A stretch of DNA of 64,000 bases. It comes from Dickeya oryzae (GTDB lineage: Bacteria > Pseudomonadota > Gammaproteobacteria > Enterobacterales > Enterobacteriaceae). The number at the start of each line of letters is the position of its first letter. Position 1 is the first letter of the stretch. Positions 1 to 8,321 of the stretch are shown piece by piece. The notes below the pieces were generated by a model that saw nothing but the letters and a program-made list of their open reading frames with translations, did not search any database and was not told the origin of the DNA. Location of the stretch: contig NZ_ML762920.1 of the NCBI RefSeq assembly GCF_009372235.1, forward strand, positions 1,077,980 to 1,141,979, written 5' to 3'. The position numbers and the translations under genes are program-made.

Positions 1-914
1 TCATCAGCGGTGAACGCTTTCTGGCTGACGGCTTCATTATTACCGAAAACGGCCACTACCTCGGTATCGGCCTGGGTATCGATTTGTTCCGCATTGTGTC
101 GGACACCCATGTGCGCCAGCACCAACAGATAGTCCAAAGCATAGAGTACGCCAGCGTCATTCAGGGGGCGATGCTGACCCCATTCCGTCAAACACTGGAA
201 GCCACCTTGCAGGATTGGTGTCTGGTGTGGGAACCGCGCGACTGCGTCGGGGGTGACTGCTATGCCTTCCGGCGATATGAACAAGGTTGGCTGGCCGTGC
301 TTACCGATTGCACGGGGCATGGCGTGCCGGGTGCCTTTATGACATTGATATTCAATTCAGCGCTGGAACAGGCACTGGCGCAATACCGCCCGGACCAGAC
401 GGGGCAGTTGCTGGGCAGCATCAATCGATACATCAAAGATACATTGGGTCAGAAAAGCGGCTACCCGGGGCAGATGTCCGCTTCCGATGATGGTTGCGAC
501 GCGCTGCTGGTCTACGTGAATACCACCGAACAGACCCTTAACTGGGCCAGCGCGCGTATGACCGCATTCGTGACCGATGCGCAAAGCGGTGACCTGCTGA
601 CGCTGGATAGCGACCGGATGGGCGTCGGTTATACCAATACGCCCTATGACTACAGTTGGCCGGCGTTTCAGCGCCCATTGTCAGCGCAGGATCTGTTCTT
701 CGCCGCCACCGATGGCTTACTCGACCAGATAGGCGGCGAACGGCAGATTAAATTCGGCAAACGTCGCCTGCAAAATCTGCTGCAACGCCTCGGGGAACTG
801 CCGATGAGTCAGCTTGCTACTCAACTCTTACAACACCATCGCGCCTGGCAAGGAACGCAGGCACGACGAGACGATCTTACATTTTGGGGCTTCAGGCACC
901 ATGAACACGTTTAA
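1..914 (+). CDS. siaA: SiaA-like PP2C (SpoIIE-type) serine phosphatase, 5' end outside window
   Basis: The frame is open from the window's first bases, so the start lies upstream; the in-frame TTG at 84 is probably not the true start. The visible part begins with a short segment reading TENGHYLGIGLGIDLF and continues into a PP2C/SpoIIE phosphatase fold. Motifs seen are GGDCYAF, LTDCTGHGVPGAFM and a C-terminal RRDDLTFWGF, which hold the metal-binding aspartates of that family. In the Pseudomonas SiaABCD pathway the phosphatase SiaA dephosphorylates SiaC, which then activates the diguanylate cyclase SiaD. The three following genes match SiaB, SiaC and SiaD in order and are closely packed, which supports the assignment. 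The N-terminal sensory part cannot be judged. Confidence 0.8.
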   Translation, partial: ISGERFLADGFIITENGHYLGIGLGIDLFRIVSDTHVRQHQQIVQSIEYASVIQGAMLTPFRQTLEATLQDWCLVWEPRDCVGGDCYAFRRYEQGWLAVLTDCTGHGVPGAFMTLIFNSALEQALAQYRPDQTGQLLGSINRYIKDTLGQKSGYPGQMSASDDGCDALLVYVNTTEQTLNWASARMTAFVTDAQSGDLLTLDSDRMGVGYTNTPYDYSWPAFQRPLSAQDLFFAATDGLLDQIGGERQIKFGKRRLQNLLQRLGELPMSQLATQLLQHHRAWQGTQARRDDLTFWGFRHHEHV

Positions 915-931
915 CCAGGTAAAACCGGAAC

Positions 932-1483
932 ATGTCTGAAACGAAGTACGCTGAATTCTTCGACCTCACCCAACAGCAGGATATCGCGCTGTACTATGTG
1001 GGGTACTTTTCACAAAACATTATCTGCTCACTGGCAGAAACAGTGCGCTTACAACTGGAAAAAAGCCGGGTGCCGCCCAGCGTGCGCCGCAAACTGTTTT
1101 CCAGTTTTGTGGAAATGGTGCAAAACATCATCCACTATTCTGCCTCAGCACTGACGACGGAAGAGCAGACCAATGAAATCCGTCATGGCTCGGTGTGTAT
1201 CGGCGTTGAAGCGGGAAAATACTTTTTATTGAGCGCCAATCGGGTATACCCGGCAGATGCGGAGATACTTCGCCAGCGGCTGGAACCGCTGTGCACGATG
1301 ACACTTGATGAAATCAGACTTGCCTATAAGACCTCGCTGCGTGAAGACATTCCGGCTTCCAGCAAAGGGGCGGACATTGGTCTGTTGACCGTGGCCCGCG
1401 ACGCCAGCGAGCCACTGCAGTTCACCTTTCGTAGCGACGACGCCACCGGGCTCTCCACGTTTTATCTGAAGGCGGTGATTTAA
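932..1483 (+). CDS. siaB: SiaB-family protein kinase (DUF6272)
   Basis: This 183-aa protein starts 17 bp after the phosphatase gene. It has the size and features of the SiaB family, a GHKL-like, anti-sigma-factor-type kinase. A helix around residues 55-70 reads KLFSSFVEMVQNIIHYS, resembling the N-box of GHKL ATPases, and a later GADIGLLTVARDAS resembles the glycine-rich lid. In characterised systems SiaB phosphorylates SiaC and so opposes SiaA. The gene is followed after 2 bp by the SiaC-like gene, so the operon is probably translationally coupled. Assignment rests on motif and gene order. Confidence 0.78.
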   Translation: MSETKYAEFFDLTQQQDIALYYVGYFSQNIICSLAETVRLQLEKSRVPPSVRRKLFSSFVEMVQNIIHYSASALTTEEQTNEIRHGSVCIGVEAGKYFLLSANRVYPADAEILRQRLEPLCTMTLDEIRLAYKTSLREDIPASSKGADIGLLTVARDASEPLQFTFRSDDATGLSTFYLKAVI

Positions 1484-1485
1484 CC

Positions 1486-1905
1486 ATGACAGACATAATA
1501 ACAACGAACAATCTCCATATTACCGGCACAGCCAGCACGCCGACCGTGGATTTTCGCTTTGATACACATCAGCTTTCACTTTCCGGCGAGTCTTACCCGG
1601 AAAACGCCGCGGCATTTTATGGCCCGCTGATTGAACGGGTACAACACTACCTGCAAGCATGTCTTGCCGCACTCCCCTCCTCGCCAACGCGCATTGACGT
1701 GCATGTATCGCTGCCCTACTTCAATAGCTCCAGCACCAAGATGCTTTTTAGCCTGTTCAATATTCTCGACAAGGCCGCCCAGCAGCAGCTTCCTATTGCA
1801 TTGCACTGGTATTACGACCAGGACGATGACATCGCCGAGGAGTTTGGACAAGAGCTGCATATCGACTTTTCTGCACTCGAATTCCACCCCCACATTCTGG
1901 AGTAA
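1486..1905 (+). CDS. siaC: SiaC-family regulatory phosphoprotein (DUF1987)
   Basis: This 139-aa protein matches the DUF1987/SiaC family in length. It contains the typical VSLPYFNSSSTKMLFSLFNIL stretch, in which a residue of the TS/SS cluster is the phosphoacceptor of the family. In known systems unphosphorylated SiaC binds and activates the neighbouring diguanylate cyclase. It lies between the siaB-like and siaD-like genes with gaps of 2 bp and 4 bp. Confidence 0.78.
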   Translation: MTDIITTNNLHITGTASTPTVDFRFDTHQLSLSGESYPENAAAFYGPLIERVQHYLQACLAALPSSPTRIDVHVSLPYFNSSSTKMLFSLFNILDKAAQQQLPIALHWYYDQDDDIAEEFGQELHIDFSALEFHPHILE

Positions 1906-1909
1906 CGGC

Positions 1910-2635
1910 ATGAGTAGCTACGAACTGTTCACCCCCGAATATGACATCCTGCTGTCGGCGCGTAATATCGCCGCTCAGGCCGACATGCCAGCGGAGGTGT
2001 ATCGGGAAAGCCTGATTATGCTGGCAGAACACTACCAACGTCTGGTACGTGAAACCCACCGGCTGATCACCCGTAGCGATCGGGCGGAGCGCGAGCTGAC
2101 CCGCCTGAATACCCAATTGCATCAGTTGGCGGTGGAACTGGAGTACAAAGCCACACATGATCCACTGACCGACGTCTTCAACCGCAGCGCGATCATCGAC
2201 CTGGTCGATCACGCGCTGGAGCAGGATCAGGCGGCATTGATCGTGCTGGATATCGACCATTTCAAACAGGTCAACGACGCCTACGGCCATCCAACCGGTG
2301 ATGCCGTCATCTGCTCGCTAATTGCTCGTATTCGTGATGTATTACAAGGGAAAGGCAGTATTGGACGCGTCGGCGGCGAGGAGTTCACCATCCTGCTGGA
2401 CGGCTACACGCTGATGGCGGCGGTAGATATCGCCGAGCATATCCACGCCAGTCTGAATCACTCACCGCTGGAACCGCTGCCTGAACATCAGGTCACCGCC
2501 AGCTTCGGCGTCAGTTGGGCACCGCCGCATACCGGATTCGATACCTTGTACGGCACGGCCGACGCCGCGTTATACCGGGCCAAACACCAGGGCCGTAACC
2601 GGGTGGACTATATACCGATCGATACTGCCAGCTAA
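1910..2635 (+). CDS. siaD: SiaD-like diguanylate cyclase (GGDEF)
   Basis: The ATG at 1910 gives a 241-aa protein. An upstream extension in the same frame would overlap siaC and is rejected. Residues 1-80 are helical and probably mediate SiaC binding and dimerisation. The C-terminal half is a GGDEF domain with DPLTDVFNR, DIDHFKQVND and the signature RVGGEEF, so it should make cyclic di-GMP. The positions where a product-inhibition I-site (RxxD) is expected read QGKG, so feedback inhibition is probably absent. It is the last gene of the siaABCD-like operon. Confidence 0.85.
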   Translation: MSSYELFTPEYDILLSARNIAAQADMPAEVYRESLIMLAEHYQRLVRETHRLITRSDRAERELTRLNTQLHQLAVELEYKATHDPLTDVFNRSAIIDLVDHALEQDQAALIVLDIDHFKQVNDAYGHPTGDAVICSLIARIRDVLQGKGSIGRVGGEEFTILLDGYTLMAAVDIAEHIHASLNHSPLEPLPEHQVTASFGVSWAPPHTGFDTLYGTADAALYRAKHQGRNRVDYIPIDTAS

Positions 2636-2648
2636 CCCACGGGTAGCC

Positions 2649-2687
2649 CACCGTACCTCACCGTACCTCACCGTACCTCACCGTACT
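2649..2687. repeat. 10-bp tandem repeat after siaD
   Basis: The unit CCGTACCTCA occurs about 3.6 times in a row between the siaD stop and the following hairpin. It is non-coding. Slippage-prone copy number between strains is likely but not shown here. Confidence 0.85.
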
Positions 2688-2712
2688 ACCCCACACTGTG
2701 TCGGGCAGTACG

Positions 2713-2732
2713 CCCCGCCGGATGAGGCGGGG
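2713..2732 (+). terminator. Hairpin between siaD and yjdM
   Basis: The stem CCCCGCC/GGCGGGG has a 6-nt loop and, on the + strand, is followed by a T-rich stretch (AGTTTTTCTT). It lies between convergent genes, so it is probably the terminator of the sia operon and may serve yjdM too. Confidence 0.55.
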
Positions 2733-2738
2733 ACAGAC

Positions 2739-3080
2739 TTAGTTTTTCTTCACAAATTCAGATTTCAGTTTCATTGCGCCAAAACCCTCGATCTTACAAT
2801 CGATGTTGTGATCGCCTTCCACCAGACGAATCCCTTTCACACGGGTGCCGATTTTCAATGTCGACGAGCTTCCTTTAACCTTGAGATCCTTGATGACGGT
2901 AACGGTGTCGCCGTCTGCCAGCAGGTTACCGTTGGCGTCACGCACCACCAGCCCTTCCTCCTGAGCCCCCGCGTCACCCTCCATCGACCATACGTGTCCA
3001 CACTCCGGGCAATTCAGCATTGCGCCATCCTGCCAGGTGTATTCAGACTGACATTTAGGGCAAGCAGGCAACTGTTGCAT
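2739..3080 (-). CDS. yjdM: YjdM/PhnA-family zinc-ribbon protein
   Basis: The ATG at 3080 gives 113 aa starting [10 protein letters not shown], the usual length of this family. The N-terminal zinc ribbon has CPKC and CPEC pairs. The C-terminal domain contains [14 protein letters not shown] and ends LKSEFVKKN. The family was named PhnA for alkylphosphonate use in E. coli, but its actual function is unsettled. The codons upstream of 3080 are not needed by the family alignment. Confidence 0.92.
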   Translation of the reverse strand: MQQLPACPKCQSEYTWQDGAMLNCPECGHVWSMEGDAGAQEEGLVVRDANGNLLADGDTVTVIKDLKVKGSSSTLKIGTRVKGIRLVEGDHNIDCKIEGFGAMKLKSEFVKKN

Positions 3081-3395
3081 AATAATCCTCATTAATACCA
3101 AATAAGTTTGATAAATTTTAAATATATCAATACATAATAAATTTCGTGTTCATTATTTTATCGTCTTTTACTCAACACTGTCAGCAAAAAGAGTCATACA
3201 AACTGATATTCGCCCACCATTTTCATCAAAGCCACTCAATTTATTCACTTTTCTCATTACCACAACGCACCATGAAAGGCATGGGTCAATGGTTATCTTT
3301 TCCTTACATCTGTGGAGCAAACTTCAGTTTAATAAAACAATAAGTTGGGTACACTGAACACGTCTCATTACAACAACTGGCATGGATAACACCCT
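3081..3395. other. AT-rich intergenic region between yjdM and the exporter gene
   Basis: The region separates two divergent genes and must hold both promoters. It contains long A/T runs near 3108-3145. A 65-codon open frame at 3146-3343 shows no recognisable protein features and I do not call it. Confidence 0.6.
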
Positions 3396-4616
3396 GTGGA
3401 AATCGCGTCCCCACTCAAAAACCCCACCTTTCTGTGCTTTTGGTTAGGACAAATCGCGTCCTCTTTTGCGTTTCAGATGCTGGTGGTCGGGATTGGCTGG
3501 CAAATGTATGACCTGACGAACAGCGCGCTGAATTTGGGTCTGGTCGGGCTGGCGCAGTTCCTGCCACAGTTAGCGCTGACGCTGGTTGCCGGTCATACCA
3601 TCGATCAGTACAACCGCCGGGTGATTATCCTTTGTTGCCGCTTGTTGATGGCAGCCACCATACTGGTGTTGGTACTGGGCAACGTCACCCACACCATCAG
3701 CGCCACCATGATTTATGCGTGTTCCGCGCTGCTGGGGGCGACACGAGCCTTCGAAATGCCCGCCACCCAAGCGCTCTTGCCGAATCTGATCGCCCCCAAC
3801 CAACTGTCTCGCGCCGTGGCGTTGATGGCCTCGGCCCGTGAAGCGACGGTGATCGTAGGCCCGGCACTGGGCGGGGTGATTTACCTCATCGGCGCTACCA
3901 CGCTGTATAGCGCCAGCGTAGCCTGCTTTCTGATGTCATTTCTGGTGTTGCTCAACCTGCGCTATGAGTACAAAGCGCCCGCTCGCGCACCGGTAAGCCT
4001 GGAAACGCTGTTTGGCGGCATGAATTTTATCCGCCGTAATCCGGTGATTCTGGGGTCTATCTCGCTGGACATGTTCGCCGTGTTGCTGGGTGGCGCTACT
4101 GCGCTACTGCCAATCGTCGCCAAAGATATCCTGCACACCGGCCCGTGGGGATTAGGGTTGCTGCGCTGCGCGCCCGCGCTCGGTGCCGTGCTGATGTCGG
4201 TTTACCTGACCCGACACCCGCTTACCCGCCATGTTGGAAAAATCATGTTTTCCGCCGTCGCGATATTTGGCATCGCCACCATCGCGTTTGGCCTGTCCAC
4301 CAATCTGTTTGTGTCGTTGCTCGCCCTGCTATTGTTAGGCGCATCTGACATGATAAGCGTCGTCATCCGTTCAACGCTGGTGCAACTGGAAACACCGGAC
4401 GACATGCGTGGCCGGGTAAGTGCCGCCAACTCCATCTTTATTGGCACATCGAATCAACTGGGGGAATTCGAATCCGGCGTGACGGCGGCCTGGTTGGGGG
4501 TCGTACCGGCTATCGTCGTCGGGGGAATTGGCACCTTGCTGGTCGTCGCGCTGTGGATGAAATGCTTCCCCACACTCACCCAGCGCCAAACGCTCGAAGC
4601 GGGAGAAAATGCCTGA
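3396..4616 (+). CDS. MFS exporter, EntS-like (MFS_3 family)
   Basis: This 406-aa protein has twelve predicted hydrophobic segments and begins with NPTFLCFWLGQIASSFAFQM, the typical start of the EntS/MFS_3 group. The cytoplasmic loop between helices 2 and 3 reads HTIDQYNRRVI, the family's version of the MFS motif A. Members export siderophores such as enterobactin or drugs. There are no siderophore synthesis genes in the window, so the substrate is unknown. The likely start is GTG at 3396, since no ATG in frame precedes the first helix. It converges with the LysR gene downstream. Confidence 0.8.
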   Translation: MEIASPLKNPTFLCFWLGQIASSFAFQMLVVGIGWQMYDLTNSALNLGLVGLAQFLPQLALTLVAGHTIDQYNRRVIILCCRLLMAATILVLVLGNVTHTISATMIYACSALLGATRAFEMPATQALLPNLIAPNQLSRAVALMASAREATVIVGPALGGVIYLIGATTLYSASVACFLMSFLVLLNLRYEYKAPARAPVSLETLFGGMNFIRRNPVILGSISLDMFAVLLGGATALLPIVAKDILHTGPWGLGLLRCAPALGAVLMSVYLTRHPLTRHVGKIMFSAVAIFGIATIAFGLSTNLFVSLLALLLLGASDMISVVIRSTLVQLETPDDMRGRVSAANSIFIGTSNQLGEFESGVTAAWLGVVPAIVVGGIGTLLVVALWMKCFPTLTQRQTLEAGENA

Positions 4617-4666
4617 GACAGGCCGTGGACATGCAAAAGGTGGTTTTCGGCCAGAGATGACAGCCG

Positions 4667-5578
4667 TTAGGTGCGCCAGGGCGCTGGTTCCAGCATCGCT
4701 TTGAGTATATTCACGAACCGCTCCATGCGAGCCGCCCGTCCCGCACGCGGCCCCAGTAACGCCACAACATCCGCGTTTGGCAGGCTCCACTCTGGCATGA
4801 TTTCAACCAGCCGTCCGGCGTTTAAATCATCCGCGACGGCCCACTCGGAACGCTGAATCAGGCAAAGCCCGGCAACAGCCCAATGCCTGACCACTTCGCC
4901 GTCATTACTGGTGAAAGCCGGTCTGATACGCACCGTGTTCGTTTCGCTACCATCACGGCGGATAAAGCCCCACAACGACGCATCCGCACGGTCTTCACGC
5001 AATACCCCACAGACATGAAGGTGCAGATCCCGCGGATGCTCAGGCCAGCCGTATTTCGCCAGATAGTCCGGTGCGGCACACAGAATACGGCGGTTGGGTG
5101 CCAGTGACCGCAATGCCAGACTGGAATCCGTCAGCGGGCCAACATGGATCAGCACATCCCAATCGTCGGTATCCAGCGTACCAATCGGCGCGTCTGACAG
5201 CATCAGTGAAGGTTGAATCGTCGGAAACTGTCGACACATGCGAGCCACGGCTTCAGCCACATAAGCTCGCCCAAATCCCAACGGGGCCAGTATCCGCAAT
5301 GGGCCGATCACTTCATTTCGACGTTCGGCGAGTAAGGCTGCAATTCCTTCAATCTGATCAAGCACATCGGCCCCTTTCTCCGCCAGTAGCGCGCCTTCGG
5401 CGGTCAGGTGATAGCGATGACTGGAGCGATCGACAAGCTGGACGCCTAAACGCTGCTCAAGCGCTTGCAGCCGCTGCGTAACCGCCGGTGCCGTAACATC
5501 AAGCGCCCGAGCGGCTGCCGCCAGAGACGGCGAACTGGCCAGAATGGAAAAGAAATGCAGGTCTCGTGAGGTAATCAT
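4667..5578 (-). CDS. LysR-family transcriptional regulator
   Basis: This is a 303-aa LysR protein with an N-terminal winged helix-turn-helix (LAAAARALDVTAPAVTQRLQALEQRLG) and a C-terminal substrate-binding fold. It is divergent from the PLP-enzyme gene starting at 5666, with under 100 bp between the starts, the usual arrangement for a LysR regulator and its target. The effector is unknown; a D-amino acid or hydroxyamino acid is plausible from the neighbour. Confidence 0.9.
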   Translation of the reverse strand: MITSRDLHFFSILASSPSLAAAARALDVTAPAVTQRLQALEQRLGVQLVDRSSHRYHLTAEGALLAEKGADVLDQIEGIAALLAERRNEVIGPLRILAPLGFGRAYVAEAVARMCRQFPTIQPSLMLSDAPIGTLDTDDWDVLIHVGPLTDSSLALRSLAPNRRILCAAPDYLAKYGWPEHPRDLHLHVCGVLREDRADASLWGFIRRDGSETNTVRIRPAFTSNDGEVVRHWAVAGLCLIQRSEWAVADDLNAGRLVEIMPEWSLPNADVVALLGPRAGRAARMERFVNILKAMLEPAPWRT

Positions 5579-5665
5579 TAATATTCATCTTAATGATAGA
5601 TACAGTTTTGATAAATTCCATTCTAAATGCCAACACAGTAAAAATCTCATACCGACAGAGCAAAA

Positions 5666-6844
5666 ATGAGAACTGCATTTATGACGTGGAACGAAAAACC
5701 GACACGCACCGAACAACTGGCGACGTTACCGACACCGTCGCTTATCCTCGACGAAAGTATCATGCTGTCTAACATCGCCCGACTGCGAAATCGCCCGGAA
5801 CTGGCTGGTATCACCCTGCGCCCTCACCTGAAAACGGCAAAATCGCCAGAGGTTGCCCGCCGTCTGCTGACTAACGGCACCGGACCGGCAACCGTCTCGA
5901 CATTACGTGAGGCCGAGGTTTTTTTTGAATCCGGCATCAACGACATTCTGTACGCCGTCGGGATTGCACCGCAGAAACTGGGCCGCGCCGCACACCTGAT
6001 AAAAGCAGGTTGTAACCTGACCGTCCTGCTGGATTCCATCGAACAGGCACAAGCCGTAGTCGCCGCCGCTCACGCCTATGGCGTCAGCATCCCGGCCTTA
6101 CTGGAAATCGACAGCGATGGTCACCGCAGCGGTTTACCACCCACATCACCGCTACTCATTGAGACAGGGCGTGTACTGCATGAAGGCGGCGGGTTGTTGC
6201 GCGGCGTACTGACCCACGCAGGAGAAAGCTACAACGTAGCCGGTGCCAGCGCCCACGCCGTCTTTGCCGAGCAGGAGCGTAACGCGGCTGTGACGGCAGC
6301 CGACCACCTGCGTCAGGCCGGGTTGCCTTGCCCTGTCGTCAGCATCGGCTCCACGCCTACCGCACATGCCGCCCGCAATCTGGCTGGCGTGACCGAAGTC
6401 CGCGCCGGTGTCTACGTCTTTTTCGATCTGGTCATGGCCGGGATCGGCGTATGCCGCACTGACGATATCGCCCTGTCGGTGCTGACCACCGTTATCGGCC
6501 ATCAGGCGGCGCGTGGCTGGATTATGGTCGATGCAGGCTGGATGGCGCTCTCACGTGATCGCGGTACCGCCAGTCAGGCGGTCGATCAGGGTTACGGCCT
6601 CGTCTGTGATAGCAATGGACAGATCATTCCCGACCTTATCGTCACCGCCGCGAATCAGGAGCACGGCATCCTTGCATTACGCCCCGGCAGCACCGCTGCG
6701 TTGCCACATCTGCCAGTCGGCACACGACTGCGTATTCTGCCGAATCACGCCTGTGCGACAGCAGGCCAGTTCGATACCTATCATGTCATTCCCGCTCAGG
6801 CCGATGCGCCGCTGGCGCAATGGTCACGTTTTGGTGGATGGTGA
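5666..6844 (+). CDS. DSD1-type PLP enzyme (D-threonine aldolase / D-serine dehydratase-like)
   Basis: This 392-aa protein has the fold-type III alanine-racemase-like layout. The motif RPHLKTAKSPEVARR near residue 50 carries the PLP lysine. The C-terminal PNHACATA provides the His and Cys that bind metal in D-serine dehydratase/D-threonine aldolase-like proteins. It probably cleaves or deaminates a D-beta-hydroxy amino acid. Starts at 5666 and 5681 are both possible. A LysR gene is divergent upstream and a decayed ornithine-cyclodeaminase-like gene follows 10 bp downstream, so the locus was once a small amino-acid catabolic operon. Confidence 0.82.
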   Translation: MRTAFMTWNEKPTRTEQLATLPTPSLILDESIMLSNIARLRNRPELAGITLRPHLKTAKSPEVARRLLTNGTGPATVSTLREAEVFFESGINDILYAVGIAPQKLGRAAHLIKAGCNLTVLLDSIEQAQAVVAAAHAYGVSIPALLEIDSDGHRSGLPPTSPLLIETGRVLHEGGGLLRGVLTHAGESYNVAGASAHAVFAEQERNAAVTAADHLRQAGLPCPVVSIGSTPTAHAARNLAGVTEVRAGVYVFFDLVMAGIGVCRTDDIALSVLTTVIGHQAARGWIMVDAGWMALSRDRGTASQAVDQGYGLVCDSNGQIIPDLIVTAANQEHGILALRPGSTAALPHLPVGTRLRILPNHACATAGQFDTYHVIPAQADAPLAQWSRFGGW

Positions 6845-6854
6845 GGACATCAGC

Positions 6855-7348
6855 ATGCTTATGATTAACGAAAAAACCAGTGCCGCATTAGCCAGCCACG
6901 CGATGGCTTATGAGGCAGTGCGCGCTGCACTGATCGATGCGGTACATCCTGCTACCGCCCTTTTTCCCGTCGTTCACGGTCACGGTTCCGACGCCAATAA
7001 CCGATTTACCGTGAAATCAGGCGCGACGCCGGATCTGGCCGGGCTTAAAGTGGGCTCTTACTGGCCAGGCAATGCCGCTGATGGCCTGCCGTGCCATAAC
7101 TCAATCATTTTCCTTTTCGACCAGTCGCGGGGGGTTATCATGCGGCGGTTGAAGCCGGTACGCTAAACGCTTATCGCACCGCGGCAGCCGATGCGGTTGC
7201 CACCGATGTGCTGGCAGGTAAAATCAGCGGCCGGGAAGCGGCATCTGATATCACCGTTTTCGACAGTTCCGGCCTGGCGATTCAGGATTTGTATATAGCG
7301 AAATCAGTGATTAACGCCCACCATCATCAAGATGGCGGGTTCGCGTGA
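6855..7348 (+). pseudogene. Ornithine cyclodeaminase/mu-crystallin family remnant
   Basis: The frame from the ATG at 6855 encodes the N-terminal part of this family (KSGATPDLAGLKVGSYWPGN, then HNSIIFLFDQ). It then breaks at the run of six G at 7129-7134. In the next frame the match resumes as AAVEAGTLNAYRTAAADAVATDVLA and jumps directly to GKISGREAASDITVFDSSGLAIQDLYIA, the C-terminal end of the family. About half of the normal ~310-330 aa is missing, including the Rossmann nucleotide-binding core. A frameshift plus an internal deletion make a functional product very unlikely. Its 3' end overlaps the opposite LysR gene. Confidence 0.82.
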
Positions 7349-8219
7349 CCAACAGATCCAAAAATGCCCGAGTCGCCGCCGTCATCGCCTTACTGCCGGG
7401 ATGAATAGCAAAAAAGGTGACAGACTTAGGACGCCACGACGTTAAAACCTGTGTCAGGTTACCTTTTTGCAGGTCATCCTGACACAGTAACGTGGGTAAC
7501 GAGGCGACTCCCAGCCCGTGAAGCGCAGCCTGCAACAGTGCGGTCGGCTGGGTGGAAGTGAAAACCGGCTTAAAACGAAACTGGAACACCTGTTGCTCGT
7601 TTCTTAACTCCCATACCCAGTCGCCAGAACGTTCTCCCAGCCCCAGACAATTGACCGACGCCAATGCTTGTGGATGATCTACTACCGGTTTATCGGCCAA
7701 TAGCTCGGGGCGAGCAACCAACATATACGAGGAAGTGAAAATTCGTCGGGCAACCAATGTAGAATCTGCCAACGGTTTAAACGACGGATAAATAACCACA
7801 TCTGCTTGTGCGCTGCGGGGGTCATACCGACCAGTGGTCTCTTCCAGGTGAAGGTGGACATCAGGTGCCATACAGGCAAATTCCGTCGCGATAGCTTCAA
7901 TCACCCGTGAACCAATCATCGGTGGACAAATCACATGCAACCGCCCTACCGGATGCTCGCGCGATTGCTCCGCCATAATATGAATCTGTTCCGCCTGATG
8001 TGCCAAAACCACGCATTTTTCATAGCAAAACTGACCGAATGTCGTGAGTTGGAACTGCCGAGGCCCATGATGAAACAAGCGAACCCCTAAGCGTGACTCC
8101 AGCGCATTAATCCGGCGTGACAGTGTCGATTTAGCGATACCCAACTGGCGAGATGCAGATGAAATACCATCAAAATCAACAACCTGCTTAAACAGATACA
8201 GATCATCCAAACTATCCAC
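7311..8219 (-). CDS. LysR-family transcriptional regulator
   Basis: The GTG at 8219 gives a protein starting VDSLDDLYLFKQVVDFDG, which fits LysR proteins well. An upstream GTG at 8276 adds 19 residues with no family support and lacks a ribosome-binding site. The helix-turn-helix reads ISSASRQLGIAKSTLSRRINALESRLG. It is divergent from the carboxylesterase gene, with about 100 bp between the starts, so it may regulate that gene. The inducer is unknown. Confidence 0.88.
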   Translation of the reverse strand: MDSLDDLYLFKQVVDFDGISSASRQLGIAKSTLSRRINALESRLGVRLFHHGPRQFQLTTFGQFCYEKCVVLAHQAEQIHIMAEQSREHPVGRLHVICPPMIGSRVIEAIATEFACMAPDVHLHLEETTGRYDPRSAQADVVIYPSFKPLADSTLVARRIFTSSYMLVARPELLADKPVVDHPQALASVNCLGLGERSGDWVWELRNEQQVFQFRFKPVFTSTQPTALLQAALHGLGVASLPTLLCQDDLQKGNLTQVLTSWRPKSVTFFAIHPGSKAMTAATRAFLDLLVTRTRHLDDGGR

Positions 8220-8321
8220 AATAGTTCCAAATTCGGGACGAAACAACCTCAATAGTAGAACAACCTCATCACGCACTCAACCGTATACTGTAAGCACTAA
8301 CCTGGACTGAGGTACGATGAA

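Noticed and set aside
1631..1909. Upstream extension of the siaD frame
   Set aside because: It overlaps siaC almost fully and its residues are unlike any GGDEF N-terminus; the ATG at 1910 follows the siaC stop directly.
3146..3343. A 65-codon frame upstream of the exporter gene
   Set aside because: AT-rich, with no ribosome-binding site and no recognisable protein features.
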